The position numbers and the translations under genes were made by a program. Shown one piece after another: positions 13,086 to 19,274 of a DNA stretch of 27,065 nucleotides. Within the stretch, counting starts at the first letter, position 1, and the number at the start of each line of letters is the position of its first letter. Origin of the DNA: a virus; the IMG/VR virus record IMGVR_UViG_3300047551_001464, positions 1-27,065 of that record; one strand, written 5' to 3'. The notes beneath the pieces are model-generated. The model had not been told where the DNA came from. It saw only the letters and a list, made by a program, of their open reading frames with translations, and ran no database searches.

Positions 13086-13328
13086 TTATTCGCCGTCAGC
13101 GAGTTTGTTCGCCGACTTCTGAAGGTCAGGGACAGCCTTCAAGAGGGCGACAAATCCCCAGAAAGCACCGATGACCCACGATGTCTGCCAGAACGAGAAC
13201 CCCTGTTGGTTCATCAACCAGTCGGATACCCATAACCAGAAAGCGGATATGAGCATTCCTAATGTGGCTGTGATGCCGAATGCGAGGAGGATGGCCGTGA
13301 CGAACGCTGAGAGTTTGGATATGTTCAT
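13086..13328 (-). CDS. small two-helix membrane protein
   Basis: This is an 80-residue protein. Two hydrophobic helices (about residues 6-30, FVTAILLAFGITATLGMLISAFWLW in outline, and 48-64, SWVIGAFWGFVALL) predict two membrane passes, followed by a short soluble helix (VPDLQKSANKLADGE). The ATG at 13328 is chosen over an in-frame TTG two codons upstream because it sits 7 nt after the -10 box of a strong promoter and there is no ribosome-binding site. This is the minus-strand counterpart of the leaderless genes. tRNA-Val follows 8 nt after the stop. The function is unknown; lysis control or superinfection immunity are possible. Confidence 0.7.
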   Translation of the reverse strand: MNISKLSAFVTAILLAFGITATLGMLISAFWLWVSDWLMNQQGFSFWQTSWVIGAFWGFVALLKAVPDLQKSANKLADGE

Positions 13329-13334
13329 ACCCAA

Positions 13335-13363
13335 AGATTATCACACCTGCCCGCCCGTGTCAA
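13335..13363 (-). promoter_or_regulatory. sigma-70 promoter, leaderless type
   Basis: On the minus strand TTGACA (13363-13358), a 17-nt spacer and TAATCT (13340-13335), the same boxes and spacing as the tRNA-Leu promoter. The start codon at 13328 begins 7 nt after the -10 box. It would transcribe the two-helix membrane protein and tRNA-Val. Confidence 0.75.
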
Positions 13364-13373
13364 GTCCGTTTTT

Positions 13374-14999
13374 TCACAAACCCGTGAAAGCCTGAAGAGA
13401 TTTGTCAAGGGGTTTGTTAGGGTCAAACGGCCCGTTCACACTCAAGAATGACTTCATGAATGACCCGCTGTAAAGGTCAAGGTGGGCGGGATGCGGAACC
13501 TTGATATTGGTCCAAAACATGGATGATTTGAGACTCTTGATATCAGTAGCGGGAATTGAGTGGTAGTTCTTGATGGCGGCATTCCACGCCTGCTTGGAGG
13601 GGAACTTACCCGCCCTGACCTTGGCGATGCCGTCATCATAAATCTTCTTGAGTTCTTCGGCCACGGAGTATATGCGGGTGTAGAACCTCTTGCGGAACTT
13701 CTCGTCTTTCAACATGAAGTCGGTGAAGCCTCCCTTGTTTGACAAGAACAGGTTGAACACATACAGGAACAGCCTGCCGATAAGAGTCTTACCCTGACGC
13801 ACGAAGATGTTAAGCATCCTCTGGGAATCTTCTTTGCGAGGATTGTGCGGACTCTGAGTCCAGTCCGTGTAATATTTGATTTTCTCGGCTGACACATTGT
13901 CCAACAACCGAAAGGTGATGCTCTCAATCTTGTCGGCGATGAGTCCGTTCCATGCGGCTTGATACGGCTTCTTGACGATATACTTTCCACCCACTTCATC
14001 CATCTTGTCCTCCAAAGCGGCGAAGGCCACGCCGTTGTTCGGAATACAGGTCATGAAGTCACGCATGGAGGCTCGGGCCGATTCCGCTATTTCTTGGAAG
14101 TGAGCGTTCCATTCTACATCAGACTTGAAGTATGTGCCGTAGTCCTTATCTTGCTTCCATATCGCTTCTCTACCCGCAATGACATTCTTTGGCTCAACTC
14201 CCGCCATGCGGATGTCATCAAGGAAGTGGGCGTACTCATGAATGTAGACGGACTTTGCGCTTCGGAGATTACCGTTTGCGATGGCGACCCAATTCTTCAC
14301 GGCCTTACGCATGAGGTTTGGCTTGTCCCGATTTTGAACCAAGTATTTGACAAGAGGTAGCACAGCCTCGGGGTCAAAGCAAGTGAAACCGCTCAAATGA
14401 ATTTCGGCGGATGTTGATGTGGCATAGGATGTCTTCGGCGTATAGTACAGCCCAATCGCACTATCCTTTTCCGAATTCGTTTGGGTGTTCATGGACGAGT
14501 GAAGTTTCATGATTATGCCCGGTGGGGAACCAGGCATGAAGATTTTCGCCAGTTGCTTGTTCGTGATGCTCTTTGGAAGCACGATGAGGTCGGTGTTGTG
14601 CTTAAAAACCATAATGCTACGATTGACACCGATGATTTTGGATTGTTGAACCATGATTGAATCATCAAGTTTTTTAGACATCGCATCATTCATCAGTTCT
14701 TTAACATTAAGCCCGAGCAGGCGGTCATCCCAATCGTCCTCTGTGTATCTGCTGTGTGGAATCAGATTTCCACGCCCAGAGTAGATATAGATGTCATTGC
14801 GGAGATTCATTTCGTCATCGGAAAGCCCAGCATCGTTCTTCTGAAGAATCTTGATGAAGTGGTCACCCATCTTCTCAATGGCATCAATCAAAATCTCGCT
14901 GAAGATGGTGTATGACTTCTCGGCGGCTTGACCCATTTCTTGGTCAAACTTACGCTCAAGCAACAGGGCTTCGCTGAACTCACCAAAAGATACGGGCAT
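13374..14999 (-). CDS. putative virion-packaged zinc metalloprotease
   Basis: This is a 541-residue protein. HEYAH at residues 254-258 is a HExxH zinc-protease motif within SVYIHEYAHFLDD, and VEWNAHFQEIAE (295-306) supplies glutamates about 40 residues later, as expected for the third ligand of gluzincin-like enzymes. It therefore probably cuts proteins or peptides using zinc. The N-terminus FGEFSEALLLER resembles capsid-targeting sequences with an E before A at position 10. The gene overlaps no other and begins one base after the upstream gene, in a run of similar N-termini. The rest has no recognised domain. A virion protease delivered into the host, or a protease acting during assembly, are the two main options. 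Confidence 0.68.
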   Translation of the reverse strand: MPVSFGEFSEALLLERKFDQEMGQAAEKSYTIFSEILIDAIEKMGDHFIKILQKNDAGLSDDEMNLRNDIYIYSGRGNLIPHSRYTEDDWDDRLLGLNVKELMNDAMSKKLDDSIMVQQSKIIGVNRSIMVFKHNTDLIVLPKSITNKQLAKIFMPGSPPGIIMKLHSSMNTQTNSEKDSAIGLYYTPKTSYATSTSAEIHLSGFTCFDPEAVLPLVKYLVQNRDKPNLMRKAVKNWVAIANGNLRSAKSVYIHEYAHFLDDIRMAGVEPKNVIAGREAIWKQDKDYGTYFKSDVEWNAHFQEIAESARASMRDFMTCIPNNGVAFAALEDKMDEVGGKYIVKKPYQAAWNGLIADKIESITFRLLDNVSAEKIKYYTDWTQSPHNPRKEDSQRMLNIFVRQGKTLIGRLFLYVFNLFLSNKGGFTDFMLKDEKFRKRFYTRIYSVAEELKKIYDDGIAKVRAGKFPSKQAWNAAIKNYHSIPATDIKSLKSSMFWTNIKVPHPAHLDLYSGSFMKSFLSVNGPFDPNKPLDKSLQAFTGL

Positions 15000-15000
15000 A

Positions 15001-16092
15001 TCAGTCCTTCTTCTTTGCCTTGGGCGCAGGTGCAGGAGCAGGAGCGGAAGAGGCGGCGGGTGGTTTTTCCTTGGTCAGGAACTGCTGACGAATCTTCGCC
15101 ACATTCTCATTCGTGATGAGAGCCAAGAGCATAAGGCGTAATTCATGAACATTCTGCATCGAGAAACTCTCGGTGAGGTTCGTCGTGATGTGACTGATTT
15201 CCTCTTCGGTCAGTTCAAGTCCGAACTCGGTCTCCTCGGTCAGACTGTCCATGTTGAGAATGACAGCGGCCTGAGAGCCGACAGGGACATAACCCGCCGT
15301 AATAGCCTTATCGTTCTTCGCAATCGGAATCACCTTGGCGAAGGTCGCACCCGCCTTGACATTCTTACGGAGCAACGCCGAAAGCGTCTTGGCGAGGTCT
15401 TCGGCCTTGGGCTTGTTCATGAAGCCAAGATAGAAACTCTTGCCCACCTTCTTGATGGGAATGTCTCTGGCGAATCCCAGTTTGACAAGGAGCGTGCGAA
15501 GGCGTTCCTCAAACTGGACGGGGCTGTAGCCACGAATGGGCGCACCCGTCATCATGCCTGACTGAACGGCAACAGCCTCAATAAGCGTGCCCTTCTTCAC
15601 ATCATCTTGTGCCTGCTTCCACCCCATGGAGAACTTCTCCATTGACTTTTGGTCCTTGGCCGAAGGTGGCGTGGCAGGACGGGACTTCTCGTTGGAACTT
15701 CCCGCCATATAGGAAGCGAGGTACGAGCGATAGCCCATGCCCCACATTCCACCATGGTTCAAATTGCCCTTGGACGCAAGGGCTTGCGATTTGTCAAGGT
15801 TCTTTTGAGCCACGCTCTTGTTCTCATCCAAGACTTCCTCGGGAATGGGCTTCAACTTGTACTTGACCAGAAGGTCATTCAACTGCTTGATTAGTCCCTT
15901 CTGCTTGGGCGAAGCGGCCATGGTTCTCATGGACTGAATGAAGAGTTTGTGGGCGAGTCTTCGGTCTTCGGGACTCATGACCTTCCACGGGTCATCAAAC
16001 GCCTCGGTCACCTCCTCATAGAGGTTGAGGTCGGTCGGGGCGTATCCCCACTTCATGGCTTCACGGGCGAGTTTCTTATCCCAGTTGTACAT
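15001..16092 (-). CDS. putative internal head protein with capsid-targeting-like N-terminus
   Basis: This is a 363-residue protein. The N-terminus MYNWDKKLAREAMKWGY matches the pattern of the block, with a candidate cut between E11 and A12. The following GYAPTDLNLYEEV resembles GYKSEEAEFYEQE of the gene just upstream, so the two are related at their ends. It contains a Met-Gly-rich segment (NHGGMWGMGYRSYLA), a motif EETEFGLELTEEE of the acidic type seen across the block, and a C-terminal Pro/Ala linker (PAPAPAPKAKKKD). The ribosome-binding site TAAGGAACC overlaps the upstream stop. The role is likely inside the capsid; biochemical activity is unknown. Confidence 0.65.
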   Translation of the reverse strand: MYNWDKKLAREAMKWGYAPTDLNLYEEVTEAFDDPWKVMSPEDRRLAHKLFIQSMRTMAASPKQKGLIKQLNDLLVKYKLKPIPEEVLDENKSVAQKNLDKSQALASKGNLNHGGMWGMGYRSYLASYMAGSSNEKSRPATPPSAKDQKSMEKFSMGWKQAQDDVKKGTLIEAVAVQSGMMTGAPIRGYSPVQFEERLRTLLVKLGFARDIPIKKVGKSFYLGFMNKPKAEDLAKTLSALLRKNVKAGATFAKVIPIAKNDKAITAGYVPVGSQAAVILNMDSLTEETEFGLELTEEEISHITTNLTESFSMQNVHELRLMLLALITNENVAKIRQQFLTKEKPPAASSAPAPAPAPKAKKKD

Positions 16093-16101
16093 ATCGGTTC
16101 C

Positions 16102-16527
16102 TTAGATTTTGTTCGGGTTCTGGATGAGCCATTGAGCGATGACATCCAATGTCTTGCCTGGAGGGGCGAACAGATTCGGAATGTTGGCGGTGGGGGTGAC
16201 ATGGGGCTTGGCACTCTCAGGCCACACATTGAGGACACGGAGATTGTATCCCCCGTCTTGGGGCTTACTCTTGTCCATAACATACAGGCCAGATGGGGTA
16301 GTCGTGGAGCGAGTCTTGACTCCCGCCTTGACGAATCCAATCATGCCCACATTCGGATAGTGAACCTCCCACCCCTTGAAACTGAAGGTCTTGAAGGGTT
16401 CAAACTTCACGCCCTTAATGGTCTTCGCCTGCTCATCCAACTCCTGCTCATAGAACTCGGCTTCTTCGGACTTGTATCCGAACTTGGCCGCTTCACGGAG
16501 AATCTTGTTTTGCCAGTTTTGCCACAT
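16102..16527 (-). CDS. putative internal head protein with capsid-targeting-like N-terminus
   Basis: This is a 141-residue protein. MWQNWQNKILREAAKFGYK has a candidate cut L-R-E before A (E12/A13), then YEQELDEQA, possibly a second site. The remainder is a small domain with beta-strand character (FKTFSFKGWEVHYPNVGMIG, PSGLYVMDKSK) of unknown fold, ending WLIQNPNKI. The ribosome-binding site AAGGAACCC overlaps the end of the upstream gene. The N-terminal paralogy with the 363-residue protein suggests duplication followed by fusion to different bodies. Confidence 0.65.
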   Translation of the reverse strand: MWQNWQNKILREAAKFGYKSEEAEFYEQELDEQAKTIKGVKFEPFKTFSFKGWEVHYPNVGMIGFVKAGVKTRSTTTPSGLYVMDKSKPQDGGYNLRVLNVWPESAKPHVTPTANIPNLFAPPGKTLDVIAQWLIQNPNKI

Positions 16528-16538
16528 GGTTGGGTTCC

Positions 16539-17288
16539 TTATTTCCTTGTGCCTTCTTCAAAGTCTTCAAACGCCTCACCAATCGCTCCTGGCGTATGCG
16601 TGAGGTAGTCGTGAATCGTCGTGATGTAATCGTCTGCGAGGGTAATCTTGGATTGAACCCATGGCTCCAGTTTAGAGTTGGGCTGAATCATCTTCAGGAG
16701 AGCCGATGCCTTGGCCGCCGTATTCTTGAGTTGGGTCAGGGCCATCTCGCCGTCTGGGTCCGTGGCCTCCACCTGAGCGGGGGCGATTTCCTGAACATTC
16801 TCGGTCTCTTCCTTCTTCATCTTTTTCATACGCTTGTGAGCGTCAAGAGCCAGTTGACGCATCTTGAGGTCGTAACGAGCCATGACCTTGTTGGCGGCAA
16901 TCTTGAGATTTTCGGGATGCTCGCCCTTGAACTTGGACGGCTTGCCACCCATGAGGATATACTGAGCCTCATCCTCTGTCATCTTGGACATCAAATCGCC
17001 GATGGTTCCTTCTTCAAGGTTCTCGGTCTCTTCTCCCATGCCCTTCTTGCCCATCTTCCATGACTGAACCATGAGTTCGTGCATGATTTTGTCGGCGGCT
17101 TTTTCGCCCACCAGTTTCTTGAGAGTGTGATAGCGAGACTCAAGGTCTCCGTTCGGAAGGGGGTGCTTCTTGATGTATGCGTCAAGGTCGGCCATGGTCT
17201 TGATGCCGACCTTCTTCAGTTTGTCAAGGACTGATGCTTCGTCAAGATTGATTCCCTCTGCCAGATTCGCCAGACGATGTGCTTTCAT
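16539..17288 (-). CDS. putative internal head protein with several cleavage-like sites
   Basis: This is a 249-residue mostly helical, charged protein. MKAHRLANLAEGINLDEAS contains two sites in a row that fit the T4 prohead-protease rule (L-A-E before G, L-D-E before A). Two more acidic motifs, EETENLEEGT (about residues 86-95) and EETENVQEIA (about 160-169), divide it into three segments of similar size. The segment between has lysine-rich helices (KRMKKMKKEE). The ribosome-binding site AAGGAT lies at the end of the upstream gene. It could be a scaffold or core-type protein as well as an injected one; T4 core proteins are also cleaved to small peptides. Confidence 0.62.
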   Translation of the reverse strand: MKAHRLANLAEGINLDEASVLDKLKKVGIKTMADLDAYIKKHPLPNGDLESRYHTLKKLVGEKAADKIMHELMVQSWKMGKKGMGEETENLEEGTIGDLMSKMTEDEAQYILMGGKPSKFKGEHPENLKIAANKVMARYDLKMRQLALDAHKRMKKMKKEETENVQEIAPAQVEATDPDGEMALTQLKNTAAKASALLKMIQPNSKLEPWVQSKITLADDYITTIHDYLTHTPGAIGEAFEDFEEGTRK

Positions 17289-17297
17289 TTCGTATCC

Positions 17298-17663
17298 TTA
17301 AAGTTTGGTGTGAAGGCCCGTATTAGCGGTGAACACCGACTGAAGTTGGTCGGCGTAAATCATGCTGAGGTTCTTGACGGTTTTCGCTTGGTTGGCCCTC
17401 AGGCTGATGAACTTCATGGTGTATGTGTCGCCACTATCCAAGGTGATTTCCACATAGTTGATTCCCGATATGGCCTTGGGCAACTTGAAACTGAGGGTCT
17501 TGCCCCCGTTGCTTTTCAACAGGTTCTTTGCGCCAGTCATGACGATGAACCTCTTTCCACCCAGTTGTTGGAGAATGGTTTCGGCGACATCTTCATTCAG
17601 GTTGACATCGGAAATCTGGTTGGCCTGTTCCACCAAGTTCCGAAGGGTGTTGCGGTCAAGCAT
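17298..17663 (-). CDS. small protein, first gene of the late capsid-type operon
   Basis: This is a 121-residue protein. The ATG at 17663 is chosen because it follows GGAGAG, while a longer frame from 17696 would overlap the late promoter at 17681-17688. MLDRNTLRNLVEQA has an E at position 12 preceded by L-V, similar in position to the cut sites of the other members though followed by Q. The body (GGKRFIVMTGAKNLL, SFKLPKAISGINYVEITL, then ADQLQSVFTANTGL) resembles a small domain I associate with phage and plasmid hypothetical proteins. Its function is unknown. Being first behind a perfect late promoter, it should be strongly expressed. Confidence 0.7.
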   Translation of the reverse strand: MLDRNTLRNLVEQANQISDVNLNEDVAETILQQLGGKRFIVMTGAKNLLKSNGGKTLSFKLPKAISGINYVEITLDSGDTYTMKFISLRANQAKTVKNLSMIYADQLQSVFTANTGLHTKL

Positions 17664-17680
17664 GGGACTCTCCAGTATCC

Positions 17681-17688
17681 TATTTATA
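17681..17688 (-). promoter_or_regulatory. T4-type late promoter TATAAATA
   Basis: A perfect TATAAATA on the minus strand lies 18 nt before the ATG at 17663. It overlaps the T-tract of the hsp20 terminator. It should drive the run of genes down to about 13374. Confidence 0.75.
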
Positions 17689-17715
17689 AAAAGCAAAGGG
17701 GGCCTTGCGACCCCC
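17688..17715 (-). terminator. intrinsic terminator of hsp20
   Basis: On the minus strand GGGGGTC, a GCAA loop and GGCCCCC form a 7-bp stem with a GNRA tetraloop, followed by TTTGCTTTTT. This is a strong rho-independent terminator, 25 nt after the hsp20 stop. Its T-run continues directly into the TATAAATA late promoter. Confidence 0.85.
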
Positions 17716-17739
17716 TATGCCGAACCCTATCCACGAAAA

Positions 17740-18204
17740 TCACTTCACAGCGATGGGAACCGAACGCTTCTTTTTAGCCTCGGGAATCAGTCGCTTGAGA
17801 TAGACACGCAGGATGCCGTCCGAAAGTTCGGAACTCTCAACCTCGGTGTCTTCCGACAGCGTGAACATCTTTTGAAAGTCACGGCGGGCAATGCCTCGGT
17901 GAATGAACTCGGCATCTTTCGGAGAGGACTTTCTACCCTCAATCAACAGGATGCCGTTCTGTGTGGTCACGCTGAGTTCTTCGGACTTGAAGCCCGCAAC
18001 GGCCACCTCAATCGCCTGCTTCTCATCCGAGATTCTTAGGATGTCGTATGGGGGGTTGGATGTGGTCTGTTTGGCACAGGACTCCAGAGAGTCCATCAGA
18101 CGAATCAGGTATTCGTCAATGCCTACCCCGTAGGCGTGCTTCTTGGAAAAGGTTTCAAGAAGCGATGGGAAAAGAGCATACCCGAAATGGTTACCAGTTG
18201 TCAT
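17740..18204 (-). CDS. hsp20: small heat shock protein, Hsp20/IbpA type
   Basis: This 154-residue chaperone holds unfolding proteins as an ATP-independent oligomer in the cytoplasm. The alpha-crystallin domain spans about residues 51-140: PPYDILRISD, then AIEVAVAGFKSEELSV, GIARRDFQKMFTL (104-116) and G-x-L-R-V-x-L-x-R. The tail PEAKKKRSVPIAV carries the I/V-x-I/V-type motif that links subunits. The order and the PEAKK sequence match bacterial IbpA and the Hsp20 proteins of T4-like marine phages. A strong AAGGAGG lies upstream, and an intrinsic terminator follows, so it is a single-gene unit. The leader can form structures that may control translation. In T4-like phages its role is unproven; helping virion protein folding is likely. 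Confidence 0.92.
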   Translation of the reverse strand: MTTGNHFGYALFPSLLETFSKKHAYGVGIDEYLIRLMDSLESCAKQTTSNPPYDILRISDEKQAIEVAVAGFKSEELSVTTQNGILLIEGRKSSPKDAEFIHRGIARRDFQKMFTLSEDTEVESSELSDGILRVYLKRLIPEAKKKRSVPIAVK

Positions 18205-18296
18205 GTAGCACCTCCTTTGGTAAAGCGAGACACTTGGCGTAAGGCCCCTTCGGGAGGCGACCTTACACCCGTATATATGCCACGGCCCCGTTTATA
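18205..18296 (-). promoter_or_regulatory. structured leader of hsp20
   Basis: Reading the minus strand, a late-like TATAAACG (18296-18289) is followed by a hairpin with outer stem GTAAGG/CCTTAC and inner CCC/GGG around position 18253. CGCCTCC (18259-18253) can alternatively pair over 7 bp with the ribosome-binding site GGAGGTG (18215-18209). This permits a structure that hides the start of hsp20. The promoter is uncertain. Confidence 0.4.
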
Positions 18297-18322
18297 ATCT
18301 TTTGAATTTGGGGATTTTGGGC

Positions 18323-18350
18323 TTGACAGGGGGCAGGGGTGGGGTATGAT
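18323..18350 (+). promoter_or_regulatory. sigma-70 promoter for tRNA-Lys unit
   Basis: TTGACA (18323-18328), a 16-nt spacer and TATGAT (18345-18350). Transcription should begin near 18357, just before the tRNA at 18365, and continue through the small genes that follow. It diverges from hsp20. Confidence 0.78.
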
Positions 18351-18364
18351 GTAGCCATGTAGAC

Positions 18365-18437
18365 GCTCTCGTAACTCAGTTGGTAGAGTATCGGACTTTT
18401 AATCCGTTAGTCGTGGGTTCAAGTCCCGCCGAGAGCA
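18365..18437 (+). tRNA. tRNA-Lys (anticodon UUU)
   Basis: Acceptor GCTCTCG/CGAGAGC is a perfect 7 bp. D-stem ACTC/GAGT, anticodon stem TCGGA/TCCGT with loop CTTTTAA (UUU), variable TAGTC, T-stem GTGGG/CCCGC with loop TTCAAGT, discriminator A. CCA is not encoded. First element of its transcript. Confidence 0.93.
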
Positions 18438-18456
18438 TATTCAAAGGAGTCTTGCG

Positions 18457-18693
18457 ATGAATGAGTTTGACGATTTCGGTGGCGATGAGATTGACCCCTT
18501 ACACTCATCCGTAGGGTCTGTCATCAGAAGTAACACACTCGAAGACTTGCGATTATCAATCAATAGCATGACTCTGGAAATCATGGCGTTGGAGACCATG
18601 AAGCAGATGTATGTGGATCAGTATAATCAGGCTAAGAAAGAGGTTGAGGAACTGGAGGCGCAGTTCCTTCTGGAGATTCCTAATGGAAAGTAA
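18457..18693 (+). CDS. small coiled-coil protein
   Basis: This is a 78-residue protein of unknown function. The N-terminus is acidic (NEFDDFGGDEIDPLH). Residues about 28-72 form one long helix with heptad-like Leu, Ile and Met spacing (LRLSINSMTLEIMALETM, then YNQAKKEVEELEAQFLLE), so it should form a dimeric coiled coil. The ribosome-binding site AAAGGAG follows tRNA-Lys by a few bases, and the gene must be cotranscribed with the tRNA. Its end overlaps the start of the next gene by 11 bp. Confidence 0.75.
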   Translation: MNEFDDFGGDEIDPLHSSVGSVIRSNTLEDLRLSINSMTLEIMALETMKQMYVDQYNQAKKEVEELEAQFLLEIPNGK

Positions 18694-19147
18694 ACTGATT
18701 GAATTTCACCATTTTCACCGTACTGGCAAGCGGCGGCGTGGAGTCATCCATGTCATCGTGAACCCCTCCTTGCGTAAGATTTATGTCGGGTGGTCGCTCT
18801 GTAATCGTGGGGCGGGAGACTACTTTGACCCGCAGGTCGGCAAGGATATCGCCCGCAAGCGTTGTCTTAAGTTCATGGACAGGGAGGATTCGTGGAGTGA
18901 TGTTTCCCCTATGAACACGAATGCCGTCTATGAGACTGGCAAGGAGACCATCCCCAGTTACGAGTGGCAGTTGTACATGAAGACGGGCATGGGCCAAGGC
19001 GGTGTTCCCGTGTCCATGTACAACACCCTTGACGGGGTGGCGGAGAGAATCTATCGGGTTATCAACTCGGTGGAGAGGAACCGAACCGTCACGAACGAGG
19101 AATCGTTCAAAAATCAAACAGATTCTCAGACCTACACATTCGGATGA
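18683..19147 (+). CDS. hypothetical protein
   Basis: This is a 154-residue protein of unknown function. The ATG at 18683 follows TGGAGATT and lies inside the end of the preceding gene, so the two are coupled; longer versions of the frame start within that gene and lack a site. The N-terminus is basic (HFHRTGKRRRGVIHVIV). A segment SLRKIYVGWSLCNRGAGDYF (about residues 29-48) then D-x-x-x-G-x-x-IARKR looks like a small folded domain. No recognised family. tRNA-Met follows 17 nt after the stop. Confidence 0.72.
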   Translation: MESKLIEFHHFHRTGKRRRGVIHVIVNPSLRKIYVGWSLCNRGAGDYFDPQVGKDIARKRCLKFMDREDSWSDVSPMNTNAVYETGKETIPSYEWQLYMKTGMGQGGVPVSMYNTLDGVAERIYRVINSVERNRTVTNEESFKNQTDSQTYTFG

Positions 19148-19164
19148 ATGGTTAGGTTTTGGTT

Positions 19165-19238
19165 AGGCTCTTACCTCAGCGGTTAGAGGGTCCGACTCAT
19201 AATCGGTTCTGTCGTGGGTTCGAATCCCACAGAGCCTA
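19165..19238 (+). tRNA. tRNA with anticodon CAU (Met, or Ile if modified)
   Basis: Acceptor AGGCTCT/AGAGCCT is perfect, D-stem CCTC/GAGG, anticodon stem TCCGA/TCGGT with loop CTCATAA (CAU), variable TCTGTC, T-stem GTGGG/CCCAC with loop TTCGAAT, discriminator A. The D-arm is identical to that of tRNA-Ile(UAU) at 2170. Elongator Met is the default reading; tRNA-Ile with a modified C34 cannot be excluded. CCA is not encoded. Confidence 0.9.
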
Positions 19239-19267
19239 TTGACTTCCCGTCCTCGTTATGCTATCTT
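19239..19267 (+). promoter_or_regulatory. sigma-70 promoter, leaderless type
   Basis: TTGACT (19239-19244) begins on the base after the tRNA discriminator, followed by a 17-nt spacer and TATCTT (19262-19267). The ATG at 19275 begins 8 nt after the -10 box, and there is no ribosome-binding site. Confidence 0.68.
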
Positions 19268-19274
19268 TAAGTGT

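Noticed and set aside
15949-17063. Two long plus-strand frames opposite the capsid-type block
   Set aside because: Both are shadows of minus-strand genes with ordered ribosome-binding sites and coupled stops.
17664-17696. Longer start for the 121-residue protein at 17696
   Set aside because: The extension would translate the TATAAATA promoter; the ATG at 17663 follows GGAGAG and gives the family-like N-terminus.
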